Source: Microcaldota archaeon (GTDB taxonomy: Archaea > Micrarchaeota > Micrarchaeia > Anstonellales > Bilamarchaeaceae). Taken from it: a stretch of DNA of 16,367 nt. Position numbers and translations under genes: made by a program. The notes beneath the pieces are model-generated. The model saw only the letters and a list, made by a program, of their open reading frames with translations, searched no databases and was not told the DNA's origin. The stretch lies in NCBI GenBank assembly GCA_023247345.1, contig JAHFGR010000008.1, forward strand, positions 1-16,367. Reading direction: 5' to 3'. Positions 1 to 6,378 of the stretch are shown here, one piece after another (the stretch's first letter is position 1; each line of letters starts with the position of its first letter).

Positions 1-429
1 TTTCTCTGGAACTTGAAAAGTGATTCCTTGAAAAACGACTTGCTCGCCAAATGGTATGCTTGGTTTTTCATAAATAACTAATGTTCCTGTCCATACTGGG
101 TAATTTTGTCTCAAATATTGTTCATCCTTAGTTCTAGTTAAAATTCCATCATGAACTTCATTTGGAACTATTAGTTTGCCTTCTCTTTGTGCTACTAATA
201 AAGCTTCAAAGAAATTTAAAGAACGACGAAAGTCTATTACTTCTAAGGCTTTCTGTGGTGCTAAACTTCTCAACATTTCTCTTGCTTTTCTGGCTTGTTC
301 AATATATGATTGAGCAGTAGCATCGGCCTTTCGAACTTCATGAGGTTCTTCTTTTCTATATTTTCCAAACCTAGCGCTCGCTCGCGTAACTGCAGGAACA
401 GTTCTTACTAACCTTTGTACGTTAACCAT
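1..429 (-). CDS. Tagged variable-protein paralogue P0 (partial, C-terminus beyond left edge)
   Basis: Minus-strand translation from the ATG at 429-427 is open to base 1 (143 codons) and starts MVNVQRLVRTVPAV. It carries the shared tag (FGKYRKEEPHEVR, about residues 21-33), then REMLRS, FFEALLVAQRE, LIVPNEVHDGIL and VWTGTLVIYE, which match the three complete P proteins of the cluster. The start overlaps the stop of the upstream P gene by 8 nt (stop TAA at 424-422), and a GTGAT ribosome binding site sits in that gene's last codons, so translation is probably coupled. Its loop after VVF is about ten residues shorter than in the other copies. The C-terminal part that would hold the variable segment lies outside the window. 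No signal peptide or membrane segment is seen. The biochemical function is unknown; homology to the other P proteins is clear. Confidence 0.85.
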   Translation of the reverse strand, partial: MVNVQRLVRTVPAVTRASARFGKYRKEEPHEVRKADATAQSYIEQARKAREMLRSLAPQKALEVIDFRRSLNFFEALLVAQREGKLIVPNEVHDGILTRTKDEQYLRQNYPVWTGTLVIYEKPSIPFGEQVVFQGITFQVPEK

Positions 430-1438
430 GTGAATCACTCTTTTCTGGCGCGACGACCAACGGAACGAACGCCACCACAGAATCAAAGGACCAGTCACCA
501 TCGGCACCGATGTAGCGCTTCCCGTCGTCGACGTACCAGCCGTTGCCACGACCAAGAGCGCCCAAATAAGCTTTATGTGATCGCCATAAGTATCTTGCAT
601 CTTTTGATTCTTTTACCGGTTCACCTTGTGGGATTTTTGTTTCTGGGTCTGGATTGTACCAACAGTCTGCTTTTGTTGGGAAGTTTTCTAGTAGGCGAAT
701 TTCTCCAAGTGGTTTAATTTCGTAGTTATTATTTCCTAGACTTATTAGTTCAAAATCCCGTGGCCCGTGGCCACGATCCCGTGTCCTTCGGACACGAACT
801 CTCGATGTATCTTCTAATACATCAAGATCTTTCGAAATTCTGCGAATTTCAAAATCAGGATGCTCAATTACTAGTGCACAGTTTGTTTTTTCTTGGAATT
901 GTTTTGGGATTTGGAAGGAAACAGAATATTGAACACCATTATTATCGTAACTAAAAACAACTTCTTTACCTAGTTTTTTATCTGGTGCACCATATATTAT
1001 TAAAGTACCAGTCCATACCCTGCATTTGTAAGGTTGTTTTAGTAATTCTATATTAATAGTTTCATTCAGAATTCTATCGTGAATGTTATTTGGGACTATG
1101 AGTAAGTTTTCTCTTTGTGCTACTAATAAGGCTTCGAATAGGTTTAGGCCTTGGCGAAATTCTATTAACTCTAATTCCTTCTCAGGTGCTAAACTTCTCA
1201 ACATTTCTCTTGCTTTTCTTGCTTGCTCTTGATATGATTGGCCTGTGACATCTGGTTGTCTTACTGCTTGCGGTTGCATTGGACCGTATCTGCCAAAACG
1301 ACTAGCTGCTGCCATAGGCGGTAGGCTATAAGGTTTAGGGTTTAGGGTGGAGGGTTTAGGGCTTACTGCCTCAAGCCTATTGCCTCCTGCTTCCTGCCTA
1401 CTGCTTACAGCCTCTTGCCTTACAGCCAAACTATGCAT
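422..1438 (-). CDS. Tagged variable-protein paralogue P1 with DGR-like variable C-terminus
   Basis: 338 aa. The order is: an N-terminal extension of about 40 residues encoded by a heptamer tandem array, the shared tag (FGRYGPMQPQAVR, about residues 48-60), a conserved middle domain (REMLRSLAPEK, LFEALLVAQRE, LIVPNNIHDRIL, VWTGTLIIY, SFQIPKQF), a 33-residue palindromic insert, the motif ETKIPQGEP and SKDARYLWR, and a variable segment between AYLG and VAF ending in APEKSDSHG. The start at 1438 is chosen because GAGGAGG, inside the end of the upstream ATPase gene, lies 7 nt before this ATG. An alternative ATG at 1315 (MAAASRFGRY) lacks a clear ribosome binding site. It is 2 nt downstream of the MoxR-type gene and overlaps the next P gene by 8 nt, so the three are probably one transcript. 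It is likely a DGR target (inference); its molecular role is unknown. Confidence 0.85.
   Translation of the reverse strand: MHSLAVRQEAVSSRQEAGGNRLEAVSPKPSTLNPKPYSLPPMAAASRFGRYGPMQPQAVRQPDVTGQSYQEQARKAREMLRSLAPEKELELIEFRQGLNLFEALLVAQRENLLIVPNNIHDRILNETINIELLKQPYKCRVWTGTLIIYGAPDKKLGKEVVFSYDNNGVQYSVSFQIPKQFQEKTNCALVIEHPDFEIRRISKDLDVLEDTSRVRVRRTRDRGHGPRDFELISLGNNNYEIKPLGEIRLLENFPTKADCWYNPDPETKIPQGEPVKESKDARYLWRSHKAYLGALGRGNGWYVDDGKRYIGADGDWSFDSVVAFVPLVVAPEKSDSHG
467..559 (-). other. Candidate DGR variable region of P1
   Basis: 31 codons from the residue after YLG to VAF. None ends in A, although the surrounding gene uses A-ending codons freely. A hand count of 451-550 gives about 61% GC, against about 41% in 601-700. 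The segment aligns without gaps to that of P3 (7303-7395). Codons such as GAT, TTT and TAC sit opposite CTT, GGT and TCC, so the residue changes while the third base is kept. TCC, GTG-GCG and CGT columns stay fixed. This is what adenine-directed mutagenic retrohoming of AAY-rich template codons produces. The template and reverse transcriptase are not in the window, so the assignment is inferred. Confidence 0.7.
749..856 (-). repeat. 99-bp in-frame palindromic insertion in P1, flanked by a 9-nt repeat
   Basis: Relative to P2 and P3, P1 has 33 extra codons between DFEI and DFEL. The insert is bounded by two copies of GATTTTGAA on the coding strand (plus-strand 749-757 and 848-856). It is packed with inverted repeats: CGTGGCCACG at 766-775, CGTGTCC-TTC-GGACACG at 780-796, GATGTAT-6nt-ATACATC at 804-823, and GAAATTC-TGC-GAATTTC at 834-850. 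The reading frame is kept. It resembles in concept the palindromic elements that insert into Rickettsia genes; relationship to any known family was not testable here. Confidence 0.7.
1333..1423. repeat. Heptamer tandem array, 13 units
   Basis: On the plus strand, four units of GTTTAGG type (one is GTGGAGG) at 1333-1360 are followed by nine units of consensus GCYTNCT at 1361-1423. The 7-nt period is exact through the whole array. Because 7 is not a multiple of 3, three units make a 7-residue peptide period, visible in P1 as AVRQEAV, SSRQEAG, GNRLEAV. Two more degenerate units may extend it to 1318. It lies between the P1 start and the shared tag and is absent from the other seven tagged genes. 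Confidence 0.85.
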
Positions 1439-1440
1439 TT

Positions 1441-2781
1441 CTAGTCCTCCTCGGTTCCATAAATCGCGCGTCTATCGCTTAGTTTATATTGTTTGACAAG
1501 ATCTATCATAAGTGGATGATCATGTGGTTTATTAAGAATTGGATCAGTCTTTGCTAATCTTCCAGCTTGTATATCGGCAATAAGGTTTTTCATAGGTTGT
1601 ATACTCCTAGTATATCTTCCATGAACATCAGCTACCAGAGATCTGGCAAGATGTATTGATAATGAATCAACGCGAGGAACGCCTGCATGTACATTTACAT
1701 AATCTTCATGGAATCCTGCCTTATGCGCAAATAGATAAGGAAGAACAAACTTAACATGGTCCAATGTTGGCGATTCTTTGAGGAACCATGCCAATGCTTT
1801 TGCATAAGCCATTGCAGCCATTGAGCTTCTTGGACTAAAACTGTGACGAACATTAACTCCAGCATAATTCATGTCATGTGTATCCGGACTTCTTGGGTCT
1901 GCAGCACGCTTTGTACCAAATTGCTGTGAGAAATTTATCTCAGCCATAAACGCTTGCAAGAATAACGTGCCGTCATTGTCAAGTTCAGACTGCATTATCT
2001 CTTCTTGGATCCTGGCTTTTTCTTCTCGAGATATGCCTCCTTTGATTGGCCTGTCACCTGATAATGCCTTCTTATACTCTCCATAATTTCTAGCAAGCGC
2101 TTGTAATGCTCTCTGAGTAAAATCAGTATCGCATAGTTCTTTCTGCACCGCTCTTTTAGCATCATCAAAAGCGAATGCATCCATTGCTGTGTTGAACTGT
2201 TCTTCAGTAACAACATCAATTCTGTCTCTTAAAGCCGGCAATAATCCATTCTCGCGATCACCGTCCTTTTCGTTCATTGTGAAAAATCCTGGTTTCTTTC
2301 CTTCGAAAAGAACCTGGTTAAGATAAGTCCAAACGCCTGTATCAATACCTTGAAGAATAACATCCTGGCTATCTAAAGCCAGACGATTTAATTCATCACC
2401 TATAATTGCATCAGCACCAAACGTGCCCTGCCATACAACACTTTCCTCACCTCTAGCGAGGTTTCCATAATGAGGTCTTCCAACTATTTTTTCCACATAA
2501 AGTTGAGGATGTCCGCGAATTTCAATTGAATCGTATAAGTTATATGGCAAGCCGGAAAGTACTGCCGCGACAACTTTGGCAAACGTAGTTTTACCCCAAC
2601 CTGGCTCGCCGACAAGCAAATGGTTTCTATCAAGTAAATACGTAAGTGTCATTAAAACAAGATTTTTATGCAAGAGCTTTCCGCTAGTCGGACCGTCTTC
2701 CAAAGGCGCAAAATGAAATCTTTTTGAAATTCTATCAACTGCGCTATATACCTTTACTCGTGGATCTGCATGGACTGCCAT
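1441..2781 (-). CDS. MoxR-type AAA+ ATPase
   Basis: 446 aa, longer than the roughly 330 aa usual for MoxR. Walker A is GEPGWGKTT (residues 58-66, with Trp where Val or Thr is common). The Walker B region is ADAIIGDELNR (123-133), sensor 1 is FFTMNEKD (Asn170), and an arginine-finger-like LPALRDRID is at 181-189, all in MoxR order. The C-terminal half is a divergent lid. MoxR ATPases are known as chaperone-like remodelling proteins that help assemble or load metal into partner complexes, often with von Willebrand A proteins. No such partner is present; instead P1 starts 2 nt downstream. The ATG at 2781 has a strong GGGAGGT 8 nt upstream. A role in folding or assembling the tagged variable proteins is inferred from position alone. 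Confidence 0.85.
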   Translation of the reverse strand: MAVHADPRVKVYSAVDRISKRFHFAPLEDGPTSGKLLHKNLVLMTLTYLLDRNHLLVGEPGWGKTTFAKVVAAVLSGLPYNLYDSIEIRGHPQLYVEKIVGRPHYGNLARGEESVVWQGTFGADAIIGDELNRLALDSQDVILQGIDTGVWTYLNQVLFEGKKPGFFTMNEKDGDRENGLLPALRDRIDVVTEEQFNTAMDAFAFDDAKRAVQKELCDTDFTQRALQALARNYGEYKKALSGDRPIKGGISREEKARIQEEIMQSELDNDGTLFLQAFMAEINFSQQFGTKRAADPRSPDTHDMNYAGVNVRHSFSPRSSMAAMAYAKALAWFLKESPTLDHVKFVLPYLFAHKAGFHEDYVNVHAGVPRVDSLSIHLARSLVADVHGRYTRSIQPMKNLIADIQAGRLAKTDPILNKPHDHPLMIDLVKQYKLSDRRAIYGTEED

Positions 2782-2789
2782 AGATTTAC

Positions 2790-2815
2790 CTCCCTTAATA
2801 TAATTATATAAAGAA
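2790..2815 (-). promoter_or_regulatory. TATA-like promoter and Shine-Dalgarno of the MoxR-type gene
   Basis: The 64-nt gap after the Fic gene holds, on the minus strand, an AT-only TTTATATAAT stretch (about 2803-2814) followed by AAGGGAGGT ahead of the ATG at 2781. The spacing fits a short leader, so the ATPase-P1-P0 group can be transcribed separately from Fic. Confidence 0.5.
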
Positions 2816-2845
2816 TATGGCCAAAAGTGTTTATAAATGTATCGA

Positions 2846-3817
2846 TTAGGAAGCTGTTCCTGCTTTTCTGTAGCTATTTCTCATTTTTCTGTAGTTACTG
2901 ATCATTTGCCTTATCAGAAACTCTATGAATGGTCTATAATCTCCAAAATGAGCCTTTTCTTGGGTATCAAAATATTCATCTCTTTTTTCGTATGAGATAT
3001 CAAGAAATGGGAGTCTATTAATTTGAAGAATAAAGTTCATCAAAAGGCGCGCGATCCTTCCGTTTCCATCTGCAAATGGATGAATAGTAACGAGCTTTGC
3101 ATGGAATTTGGCCGCAAGTTCTAATGGGTGCATCTTCCCTTTATTAACAGCGTACCACTTAAATAATTGCACCATAAGTTCCGGAACTTTTTTCCAGTTG
3201 GGAAACTCAAATTTACTAGTTCTTATGAAGACATTGACAGTCCTCCATCTACCACTATGTTGTTCATAACCCGAAATCGCCTTTAGTAGCACAAGGTGCA
3301 ATCTAAGTAACATTTTTTCATCTATCTCTGTATTATTTTCAAGATATCTATAGTATAACGTAAGACAATCCCTCATGTTAAGTACTTCAAGCTCATCTTT
3401 ATCAGCTTCGTAAGTCTTACGCAATTTAAGTATCTTTTTAGTCTGATCAAAGGTTATTCTGCTGCCTTCTATTGCATTGGTGTTGGTTATGAACTGAGTA
3501 CGTTGTCTTTCCAAAAATGCAGTTCGACTTGCTTTAGCCATTCCTTCAAGGAGCTTGGTGTGGGCATTCTTTACCCTTTCAAGCTTTAGGGCAGTATCCC
3601 GGTCTATGAACTCAGTATTCGGCTTAATAATTTCCTTCAACAAATAAGCTGAAACTTTATGATCTAGTTTCTTCAGCAATAATTTAACTTGCTTTAGGTT
3701 TGGCTTTTGAGTTCCGACATAAAGGTAAACTTTTTTCCATTTGTTCTCTCCGATACGAATGGTTTTTTCCAAGTAGAAGTATTGTTTGCCCTTCACTTTT
3801 CTTTTGGTCATCATCAT
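2846..3817 (-). CDS. fic: Fic-domain protein (probable AMP-transferase), class II-like
   Basis: 323 aa from the first of three consecutive ATGs at 3817. Reading could begin at an in-frame TTG at 3835, but that codon lies inside the operator repeat. The catalytic motif HPFADGNGRIAR (about residues 246-257) is the intact HPFx[DE]GNGRxxR signature, with its catalytic His. Upstream, TNAIEG (113-118) fits the [ST]xxxE[GN] inhibitory helix motif, so the enzyme is probably autoinhibited by its own N-terminal Glu, as in class II Fic proteins. The first 60 residues are very Lys-rich. Fic proteins usually transfer AMP to a protein hydroxyl group; the target here is unknown. It sits inside the tagged-protein cluster, 104 nt downstream of a B gene, with its own promoter and putative operators. 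Confidence 0.9.
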   Translation of the reverse strand: MMMTKRKVKGKQYFYLEKTIRIGENKWKKVYLYVGTQKPNLKQVKLLLKKLDHKVSAYLLKEIIKPNTEFIDRDTALKLERVKNAHTKLLEGMAKASRTAFLERQRTQFITNTNAIEGSRITFDQTKKILKLRKTYEADKDELEVLNMRDCLTLYYRYLENNTEIDEKMLLRLHLVLLKAISGYEQHSGRWRTVNVFIRTSKFEFPNWKKVPELMVQLFKWYAVNKGKMHPLELAAKFHAKLVTIHPFADGNGRIARLLMNFILQINRLPFLDISYEKRDEYFDTQEKAHFGDYRPFIEFLIRQMISNYRKMRNSYRKAGTAS

Positions 3818-3820
3818 AAA

Positions 3821-3898
3821 GTTATAACCACGCAAATATTTATAAAATGTGGTTATAACTTTGTAACCACAAATTAAGCCTAGAATTGTGGTTATAAC
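3821..3898. promoter_or_regulatory. Promoter with three copies of an 11-bp operator-like repeat upstream of fic
   Basis: GTGGTTATAAC occurs at 3849-3859 and 3888-3898, and its exact inverse GTTATAACCAC at 3821-3831. A partial fourth site, GTAACCAC, is at 3863-3870. The first inverted pair (3821-3831 and 3849-3859, 17 nt apart) encloses a TATA-like TTTATAAA on the minus strand (about 3839-3846). This is the layout expected for a repressor that blocks fic transcription. The regulator is not identified. Confidence 0.65.
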
Positions 3899-3921
3899 GA
3901 ATTCGAAAGCATTGTTTTGAT

Positions 3922-4791
3922 CTAAAGATCTCTTAGAATGATTTCGAAGACGTCTTCAGGACGAAATAACATTCTTCTAACCGCTTCCCTTATATCGGTT
4001 ATTTCAGGACCGTCAACTATTAGCTGGCCTTTATGGTATAATCTCCCATTAACAGGCATGTAACTATCTGGATTTCCTTTATATCTGCCAAGTTCTCCGT
4101 TAACATGAATCTCGCCACAAGTCATCCCATAACCTGTCTCGGTATCGGTGTTTCCATTTATTACGAGTTTTCCACCGAACATTAGAAAACCAGTGCGAAA
4201 ACCAACATTACCATCGACAATTATACTGCCGCCTAGCATCATTTTTCCAACCCCGTAATCCACATCTCCCTCGATAACTATGTTTTTCTTATTCAAAACT
4301 CCTAAACAGCTTGGCTTTTTATCTAAGTGTGAAGTATGAACTCTATAATCGCTATCGCTGCCGTTATTGATCAATGCGCTCAAGAATATACCGGCTTTTT
4401 CAGAAAACTCTCGCTCTTTTTGAAATTGCACTAATGCAATAGAAAATTGTTCTACGTCGCGAGCGGAATAACGCAAATTTCTTATCAGTTCTAGGGCTTT
4501 AATATATGGTTTTTCTGCTCTTTCACGCACATCATAAGCACTCAAACCATAAAAAGGATCGACACCATCGAAACCACATTTTTTCCACGCTTCCATTAAT
4601 TTCGCGAGCGCTTTATTTGGTTTTACAACGGGTTGTCTTAGTTCATATTTTGTTTCTGGTTTATATCTTCCGAAAGGATTGACAGCTTGCTGGCAAATAT
4701 TGCCGCGATTTTTTTGCCCTCGCGGCGATGGTTCGCTGGCCTGAGTAACAACAGGAACAACTTGAACTCTTGTTTTGGCTCGAACTATCAT
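3922..4791 (-). CDS. Tagged beta-helix paralogue B1
   Basis: 289 aa. The N-terminal leader (RVQVVPVVTQAS) matches those of the P and B genes, followed by a roughly 20-residue insertion and the tag FGRYKPETKYELR (about 40-52). A conserved all-helical region follows (AWKKCGF, YSARDVEQFSIALVQFQ, KAGIFLSALINNGSDSDY). Then come about three full 19-residue coils of the pattern GDVDYGVGKMMLGGSIIVD, and a 40-residue C-terminal tail ending RPEDVFEIILRDL that the other B proteins lack. The coil pattern GxxGxxxGxxMxGGxIxVN resembles the GXGXG beta-helix of FwdC and glutamate synthase. No catalytic residues are evident, so a structural or binding role is more likely (inference). AGGTGA lies 6 nt before the ATG, and the start overlaps the preceding stop by 4 nt. 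Last gene of the B4-P3-P2-B3-B2-B1 run. Confidence 0.8.
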   Translation of the reverse strand: MIVRAKTRVQVVPVVTQASEPSPRGQKNRGNICQQAVNPFGRYKPETKYELRQPVVKPNKALAKLMEAWKKCGFDGVDPFYGLSAYDVRERAEKPYIKALELIRNLRYSARDVEQFSIALVQFQKEREFSEKAGIFLSALINNGSDSDYRVHTSHLDKKPSCLGVLNKKNIVIEGDVDYGVGKMMLGGSIIVDGNVGFRTGFLMFGGKLVINGNTDTETGYGMTCGEIHVNGELGRYKGNPDSYMPVNGRLYHKGQLIVDGPEITDIREAVRRMLFRPEDVFEIILRDL

Positions 4792-5636
4792 TCTTTTTCA
4801 CCTGCAATTAGTTTGCCATTATGAAAAACTTTGCCACTAATTACATGCAGATCAAAACCACGAAGATCAAGTTTTCCATTTACGTGTATTTCTCCGCCCT
4901 TCATAGACTCCCCAACTAAAAAGCCTGCATTGACATCACCATTTATTCTTATTACCCCACCTAGCATATTATCCCCAATATTTGCGCTCACATTTCCATT
5001 AATAATGATCTCCCCGTTTTTCATTTTTATGCCAACGCCCGTTCCCATGTTTCCATTGACAATTATTCTGCCTCCTTCCATAAAGTCCCCTAGTTCTGTA
5101 CCACGCACATTTCCATTTACTATTATCTGCCCACCTTGCATTTTATCCCCGGTACAAGCTTCGATATTTCCTTCTATTGTTAAGTTTTTTGTATTTCTAT
5201 AACCTAACCAAGAAACCTTGAGTTTAAGATGTCCTCGAATCTCTTCGATATGCGGAACAAAAACTTTGTACTCAGTTTCATTTCCATTGTTGACTAAAGC
5301 ACTAATGAAAAAACCAGCTTTGGAAGATAGATATTCTTCATCAGCAAATTCTGAAAGTCCTACACTAAATAAGGCTACATCTTTTGCAGAATAAGTTATT
5401 CCTTTAATTGCGCTTATTGCATTTTCATAGTTTTCATCATTTGGTCCAGCGCCCATAATATCCGATTGATATTCGTATTTTCGCCACGCGACTTTTAATG
5501 CTTTAAGCGCTTCATTTTCTTTTACATCAGCTAGCCTGACAGATTGCGCAGTTTCTCTTCTGAATTTTCGAAATGTATCAATAGCGCTAGTAGCTCGCAC
5601 AATTGTTTCTGATGGTTTTTTTGCAGTAGTTAACAT
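4788..5636 (-). CDS. Tagged beta-helix paralogue B2
   Basis: 282 aa from the ATG at 5636, one base after the stop of B3. A TTG three codons further upstream would overlap that stop, but there is no clear ribosome binding site for either. The tag is divergent (FRKFRRETAQSVR, about residues 22-34). The helical region YSAKDVALFSVGLSEFADEE and KAGFFISALVNNGNETEY matches the other B proteins. Five 19-20-residue coils follow (for example GNMGTGVGIKMKNGEIIIN), ending with FHNGKLIAGEKE. On the complementary strand the 57-nt repeat produces long open frames rich in Pro/Phe/Ser, which are shadows. Overlaps the next gene by ATGA. Cytoplasmic by lack of a signal; function unknown. Confidence 0.8.
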   Translation of the reverse strand: MLTTAKKPSETIVRATSAIDTFRKFRRETAQSVRLADVKENEALKALKVAWRKYEYQSDIMGAGPNDENYENAISAIKGITYSAKDVALFSVGLSEFADEEYLSSKAGFFISALVNNGNETEYKVFVPHIEEIRGHLKLKVSWLGYRNTKNLTIEGNIEACTGDKMQGGQIIVNGNVRGTELGDFMEGGRIIVNGNMGTGVGIKMKNGEIIINGNVSANIGDNMLGGVIRINGDVNAGFLVGESMKGGEIHVNGKLDLRGFDLHVISGKVFHNGKLIAGEKE

Positions 5637-5637
5637 G

Positions 5638-6378
5638 TTAATCAATTGGATAAACTATTTTGTCTTTATAATAAATTCTTCCGCCTCTGATAGCATTAGA
5701 CAGCGCTACATAGTTTCCGTTTAGATGAACTACGCCGCCTCTCATGAAAACTCCAATATCGTCAGTTGCACCACCGTTAATTACTATTCGCCCATTCTTC
5801 ATGAATATGCCTGCTGCTCTTCCGACGTTTCCGTTTACTATTATTACTCCGCCTTCCATCGCCTCTCCAACTTCGTCGCCACCATGTCTATTTACTAGTA
5901 TCTTTCCTCTTTGCATTCCAAAACCTACCCCGCCACCAGAATTTCCATTTATAACTATATTTTTTGTATTGTGAAGTCCGATATAACCTATTTCAACTCT
6001 TAAATGCAAAGTATTTACTACATAGTCCGTATCAGCTCCGTTGTTAATCAGCGCACTTAAAAATATCCCAGTTTTTTTAGAAAAACTTTTTTCATCTTGA
6101 AACTCTGCAAGAATAATGCTAAAAATTCCAACGTCTACTGCAGCATAGTCTATGCCTTTTATTAAAGATAGTGCACGATTATAATTAGTAAAATTATTAT
6201 GTGAATCGCACTTGAATTTTGTCCAAGCTTTTTTAATTTCTTCAAGCACTTTGCTATTTTTAATATCAACTTCTCGAACAGTTTGCGATGGCTCTCTTTT
6301 ATATTTTCCAAACAGATCGTTCGCTCTAAGAGAAGTAGGAACATCTTGTACTCTTAATTTTTGTGAGGTAGCCATCAT
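5638..6378 (-). CDS. Tagged beta-helix paralogue B3
   Basis: 246 aa. The N-terminus (LRVQDVPTSLRANDLFGKYK) is nearly identical to that of P2 (LRVQGIPTSLRSNDPFGKYK), also at DNA level, although the rest of the two proteins belongs to different families. The B-type helical region follows (YAAVDVGIFSIILAEFQDEK, KTGIFLSALINNGADTDY). About four to five 19-residue coils come next (GNVGRAAGIFMKNGRIVIN and others), then a short end GGRIYYKDKIVYPID. The start codon overlaps the P2 stop (ATGA), with GTGAT shortly upstream inside the P2 tail, implying coupled translation. No enzyme signature is visible. Confidence 0.8.
   Translation of the reverse strand: MMATSQKLRVQDVPTSLRANDLFGKYKREPSQTVREVDIKNSKVLEEIKKAWTKFKCDSHNNFTNYNRALSLIKGIDYAAVDVGIFSIILAEFQDEKSFSKKTGIFLSALINNGADTDYVVNTLHLRVEIGYIGLHNTKNIVINGNSGGGVGFGMQRGKILVNRHGGDEVGEAMEGGVIIVNGNVGRAAGIFMKNGRIVINGGATDDIGVFMRGGVVHLNGNYVALSNAIRGGRIYYKDKIVYPID

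Noticed and set aside
415..954. Plus-strand ORFs opposite P1
   Set aside because: They arise from the A-poor, GC-rich variable segment and the palindromic insert of the minus-strand gene; no homology-like features.
1333..1360. Plant-type telomere repeat (TTTAGGG)
   Set aside because: Only four units, one imperfect, and they continue in phase into a different heptamer series inside a prokaryotic gene; a coincidence of heptamer sequence.
3821..3898. Possible CRISPR array
   Set aside because: Copies are 11 bp, in both orientations, unevenly spaced and centred on a promoter; this is an operator pattern.
4831..5202. Pro/Phe/Ser-rich ORF on the plus strand, and similar ones at 5744-5974 and 8232-8444
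   Set aside because: They are antisense shadows of the 57-nt beta-helix repeats of the B genes and have no start signals of their own.
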